Shown here in pieces: positions 61,111 to 64,000 of a stretch of 64,000 bases of DNA (position 1 is its first letter; every line of letters starts with the position of its first letter). The position numbers were made by a program, and so were the translations under genes. The DNA comes from Prosapia bicincta (lineage: Eukaryota; Arthropoda; Insecta; Hemiptera; Cercopidae). The stretch covers positions 58,538,655 to 58,602,654 of the forward strand of contig JBAIZL010000005.1 of assembly GCA_036971475.1 (NCBI GenBank), given 5' to 3'. Below the pieces are notes generated by a model. That model did not search any database. It was not told the origin of the DNA and saw only the letters and a program-made list of their open reading frames with translations.

Positions 61111-62100
61111 AATTACTCAAATATTAAGTAGTTAATGTGAAGTATCACAGACAATTTTACTTTTTTAAAACACTCAACGTTTCGAATTACTTTCCAAAAT
61201 TCCTTTTCAAGAGCTCAATTTCAATTAAACAATTATACAACATAACTTACTATTTATAAAATACATATCATTATATAAAACAATAAAATCACGAGCTATA
61301 AAACTCCTAATAAATATCCATTTACTTTTTTTTTATCACAATAAAACAGACAAATCACAGACTTTGTGATAAACAAAAAATTTTAAGAAAAGTAATACAA
61401 CTGTGCGAGATGTATGGATAAAAAACAGTAAACCTACTGGTTCAGGCATAGATTACTGAAATATTTTAGCAGACAATGCAAAATATACTACTGTCCCAAG
61501 ATGTGAAAAGTATAGTTAACTATTTGTTACAGAAAAGGTAGACTGACGCTCTTAATACTAAGAAAGAGCCTAGAAAATAGTTTTAATAATATAAAGGAGT
61601 TGTAGAATATAAGAATTGGTTTTCTATAAAAAGGTACTTTATATGACTATCATAAAAACGTTGTAAATGTTGTGCCCTTTTTATGTGCGCTTTGTCGTAA
61701 ATACTGTAGAACTTTGCCCATAGCTGATGCCATCGTACCATAAATGAACTACCTCACTGGTTTCCCTGCCAGTTTATTCACTTCACCCTTACCAGACAGT
61801 TATTGTTCTGAATCATTTTTATATTTATAAAGTTTGGTAAAACAAGTCTCTCTCAGCTCTAAAGGCGATGTTTATTTGTACACTATAAATATTACGTATG
61901 TATTAATCATCCCAAATCTACTATGTATGGGCAAGCTAAAAAATCACGTAGTAAAAAAGAACAAACAAAACTAAAAATGTTGTTGTATTTTTAAAGCGCT
62001 CAAACAGTGTAACAAATAAATATTCTTTGAGCTTAGTTTGTGAGGTTATGTTAAAAATAAATAAAAACATACACAAAACTCACAAATTAAACATTTATTT

Positions 62101-62141
62101 CTCATACGCGTTTCAATGACCAAGTCATCATCATCAGTGAA
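62101..62141 (-). ncRNA. hammerhead-ribozyme-like motif, ACGCGT family, left arm (intact)
   Basis: Minus strand: TTCA (helix I, one G-U pair), CTGATGA (62131-62137), extra T (62130), GATGAC-TTG-GTCATT (62115-62129), GAAA (62111-62114), ACGCGT (62106-62111), A17 (62105), TGAG (62101-62104). The core is complete. Confidence 0.55.
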
Positions 62142-62200
62142 TGTTACTATTACAAACTCTAACTTACCACTGTTGTAAGTTAGAGTTTGTAATAGTAACA

Positions 62201-62241
62201 CTCACTGATGATGATGACTTGGTCATTGAAACGCGTATGAG
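62201..62241 (+). ncRNA. hammerhead-ribozyme-like motif, ACGCGT family, right arm (intact)
   Basis: CTCA (62201-62204), CTGATGA (62205-62211), extra T (62212), helix II GATGAC-TTG-GTCATT (62213-62227, G-U closing pair), GAAA (62228-62231), palindromic helix III ACGCGT (62231-62236), A17 (62237), TGAG (62238-62241). Helix I is four perfect pairs. This copy is on the strand opposite to its partner, so one transcript carries a ribozyme and the antisense of the other. Confidence 0.6.
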
Positions 62242-62302
62242 AAATAAATGTTTAATTTCTGAGCTTTGTGTATGTTTTTATTTATTTTTAGTGTAACAAA
62301 TA

Positions 62303-62690
62303 TTGCTCAAGAAGGATAGGAAAGAATTGCGACATGTGTGGATTAGGACTGGGACAAAACTTCTTATAGAAGATCTTATGTGCAGGCCTTCCTTAAGTAG
62401 ACCTCGCCTCTACTGGAGTCATAGAAAGATGTCTACTAATGAGCTCTTGTAAGCAGAAAGATAAGGGAGAGCTGATGTTTTAGGTACGGCTAAAGTATGA
62501 ACATAATGGTACTCTTGTGCTTAGATTAAGGGATGTGTGACATCACTTATGTAGGACGTATTATAGGGGTGATTATTCATGTACAGGGTAGCTTACTTGA
62601 GATATCCCTCCTAACAATTGCTTCAATTAAACCTAAAAGTAAATCCAACAGCATTTAGCTTAATACTCAATCGTTTGTGCTTTTTCAATT
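62303..62690. other. unassigned DNA
   Basis: No feature recognised. Confidence 0.45.
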
Positions 62691-63274
62691 CCTTCTATTA
62701 GTTCACACTCTTCTTATAAGTGTGAAACGTTAATAAAATCGTTTTTATTAACCCAATCACGCGCAAATACATTTTCTTTAACGTGAAGTAGATGACAGTT
62801 GGTGTTAATAAAGTTTTTTAAATATTTATTAATTAATTAAAATTAAAAAACTTAGCTGTAGGTCAGATTCAAACTGAATGAACACATGTTTGAAATCCAG
62901 CACTTTTCCACTGAGCGAACTCTTTAATTGCTAGAAATCTAGACCGAAAGATATATAAGAAATTGTAAGAGAAAGGTTAATTGTTATAATGAACCAATAC
63001 AAAAGATCGATAGAATGAAAAAATGTATATCAACATCAGCTTCATAAATAAGAAAAAAAGCAAATAAATAGTAACAAACAAAAATAACACTCCAACATCA
63101 TATACTGTATAGAGAGGGAAATGGATAATTGCAAGGAAATTCGCTCTCTATTGTTGTACTTATATTGTGATTCTGTTATACGTATATACATTTTTATAAT
63201 AATTGTTATAAAAAATAAAGTAACCAAATTACATTTTTTTGTTTACCTCAGTAGGAATTGAGTTTTTTTTACTT
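62691..63274 (-). mobile_element. dispersed repeat with tRNA-like head, copy 2
   Basis: Homologous along its length to 49008-49720: CCTTCTATTAGTTCACACTC, CGTTTTTATTAACCCAATC, the tRNA-like block, ATAAATAGTAACAAACAAAA, TTTATAATAATTGTTATAAA and AGTAGGAATTGAG. The tRNA-like block (62855-62930, minus strand) has A-box-like GTTCGCTCAGTGG and B-box-like AGTTTGAATCTGACC. It lacks some internal sequence found in copy 1. Confidence 0.55.
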
Positions 63275-64000
63275 AATTGTATTAATTGGAATACACATAG
63301 TTTAAAAACTAGAAGTATGTAGTGACACCAATTTCTTTAATCACTTGGAAACATGTGAAGTGGCAGAAGGGATTATATTGAATGGAAAAGTGGCGTTTTA
63401 ACCTTACGATTCCATTTCATCGTATCCATAGAAAGCACTATATTCTATCTGATACCTATTAAAAATACAACACTTTTATTATTAATCGAGTACTCTCATT
63501 TGAATCTATTACAATAAAAGACTGAAAGTTTTAGGGGAATGTTTTGTTTGAAATACATAAATATTAAATATTTATAATAATTTTAAAAAAATTTCTTTCA
63601 AATAAAAAAGATAAAATGTTATATTTTTATTATTACTACACAAAGTTCATTGAACATCTACCGAGAACTGTCAGTCAATTACAATATTGTGAAACAATTT
63701 TTTTTCTCATAATATTTGAAAACTAAAATGATTCTGAAGAATATTAGGACGTCAGTTTTATTAGTATCGATGTAAACAATTTATTCTTTGACTATTTTAA
63801 ACTTTTATCAATTAAAAATTTTTAAAAAATTGGCGATGTAAAAATACAATATTGAAAAATTAATTTAAATATGTTGTTTAATATCCTGAAATTATTTATT
63901 ACGAGTATAAATAGGAATGCTAATACACGTTTTACTTATACACACCAGACATACTCTGACTATTTTAAAGATGAATATATATTTAATGCTAAAAACTATC
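63275..64000. other. unassigned AT-rich DNA
   Basis: No feature recognised up to the window end. Confidence 0.45.

Larger units (their letters stand above)
59291..62006. other. unassigned DNA with a GC-rich patch and two relics
   Basis: 60480-60660 is CpG-rich for this window and includes GGCCGATTTGCATATTTTAA, an octamer-like ATTTGCAT, and CGGCTTCGCCGTCCCCAGG. It might be a regulatory or conserved non-coding element, but nothing shows this directly. A 91-codon minus-strand frame ending in this patch (60253-60528) has no recognised domain. The relics are listed separately. Confidence 0.35.
62007..62302. mobile_element. ACGCGT-family inverted dimer, best preserved, 13-bp TSD
   Basis: The direct repeat AGTGTAACAAATA (62007-62019 and 62290-62302) encloses a 270-bp insert. 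The insert starts with the family tail TTCTTTGAGCTTAGTTTGTG, then has arms 62053-62167 and 62175-62289 around a 7-bp loop. The arms are almost identical, e.g. CTCATACGCGTTTCAATGAC / GTCATTGAAACGCGTATGAG. Only the left side keeps the tail, so it is a full monomer joined head-to-head to a slightly shorter one. No protein coding is present. It is probably a non-autonomous element moved by a PLE. Confidence 0.8.

Overview
The window looks like a piece of an animal nuclear genome, most likely an arthropod and probably an insect. It is strongly AT-rich, has long (CA)n, (TA)n and (GA)n tracts, and carries degenerate DNA transposons, LINE and SINE remnants and Penelope-like element (PLE) debris. I found no intact protein-coding gene, no rRNA or functional tRNA gene, no CRISPR array and no bacterial-style operon. 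Nearly all longer open frames are low-complexity microsatellite translations or chance frames in AT-rich DNA. The species cannot be fixed from what is visible here.

Layout. 0-6.5 kb: an RTE-like LINE tail, a hAT-like terminal repeat and an AT-rich minisatellite. 6.5-10.4 kb: a 148-bp array whose monomers each carry a PIF/Harbinger-like terminal repeat, the element itself, then a 98-bp array. 12-14.6 kb: long CA/GT and GA microsatellites and a fold-back MITE. 19.8-21.8 kb: fold-back elements with hammerhead-like cores. 22.7-27.7 kb: three back-to-back arrays (25, 105 and 37/39 bp). 28.4-29.8 kb: a fold-back element with a target-site duplication (TSD), then a GC-richer island with a tRNA-like segment. 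30-35.3 kb: (TA)n blocks holding a 46-bp unit in both orientations. 36-39.2 kb: a degenerate ~60-bp array, then ~65 copies of a 28-bp unit. 39.6-45.4 kb: more fold-back elements, a 5'-truncated LINE with a 14-bp TSD, a 77-bp array and a PLE inverted dimer. 46.2 kb: a GT microsatellite. 49-52 kb: one copy of a dispersed tRNA-like repeat and a pogo-like element filled by a 50-bp array. 55-58.3 kb: a degenerate ~26-bp array and two PLE-type fold-backs. 59-63.3 kb: ribozyme relics, the best-preserved fold-back (62.0-62.3 kb) and a second copy of the dispersed repeat.

The most interesting signal is a set of short inverted-dimer elements from several sequence-distinct families. Each carries a hammerhead ribozyme-like module: core CTGATGA or CTGAGGA, a helix II hairpin, GAAA, a palindromic helix III (ACGCGT, ACTAGT, AAGCTT, ATGTACAT or AACGTT), an H17 base and a complementary helix I. 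PLEs and animal retrozymes are known to carry hammerheads with very short helix III that work as dimers. Two loci here retain what look like C-terminal PLE protein fragments just upstream of the core, and three elements have 13-19-bp TSDs. Unusually, the families share one extra nucleotide between A9 and helix II. All of this was read by eye; no alignment or folding program was run.
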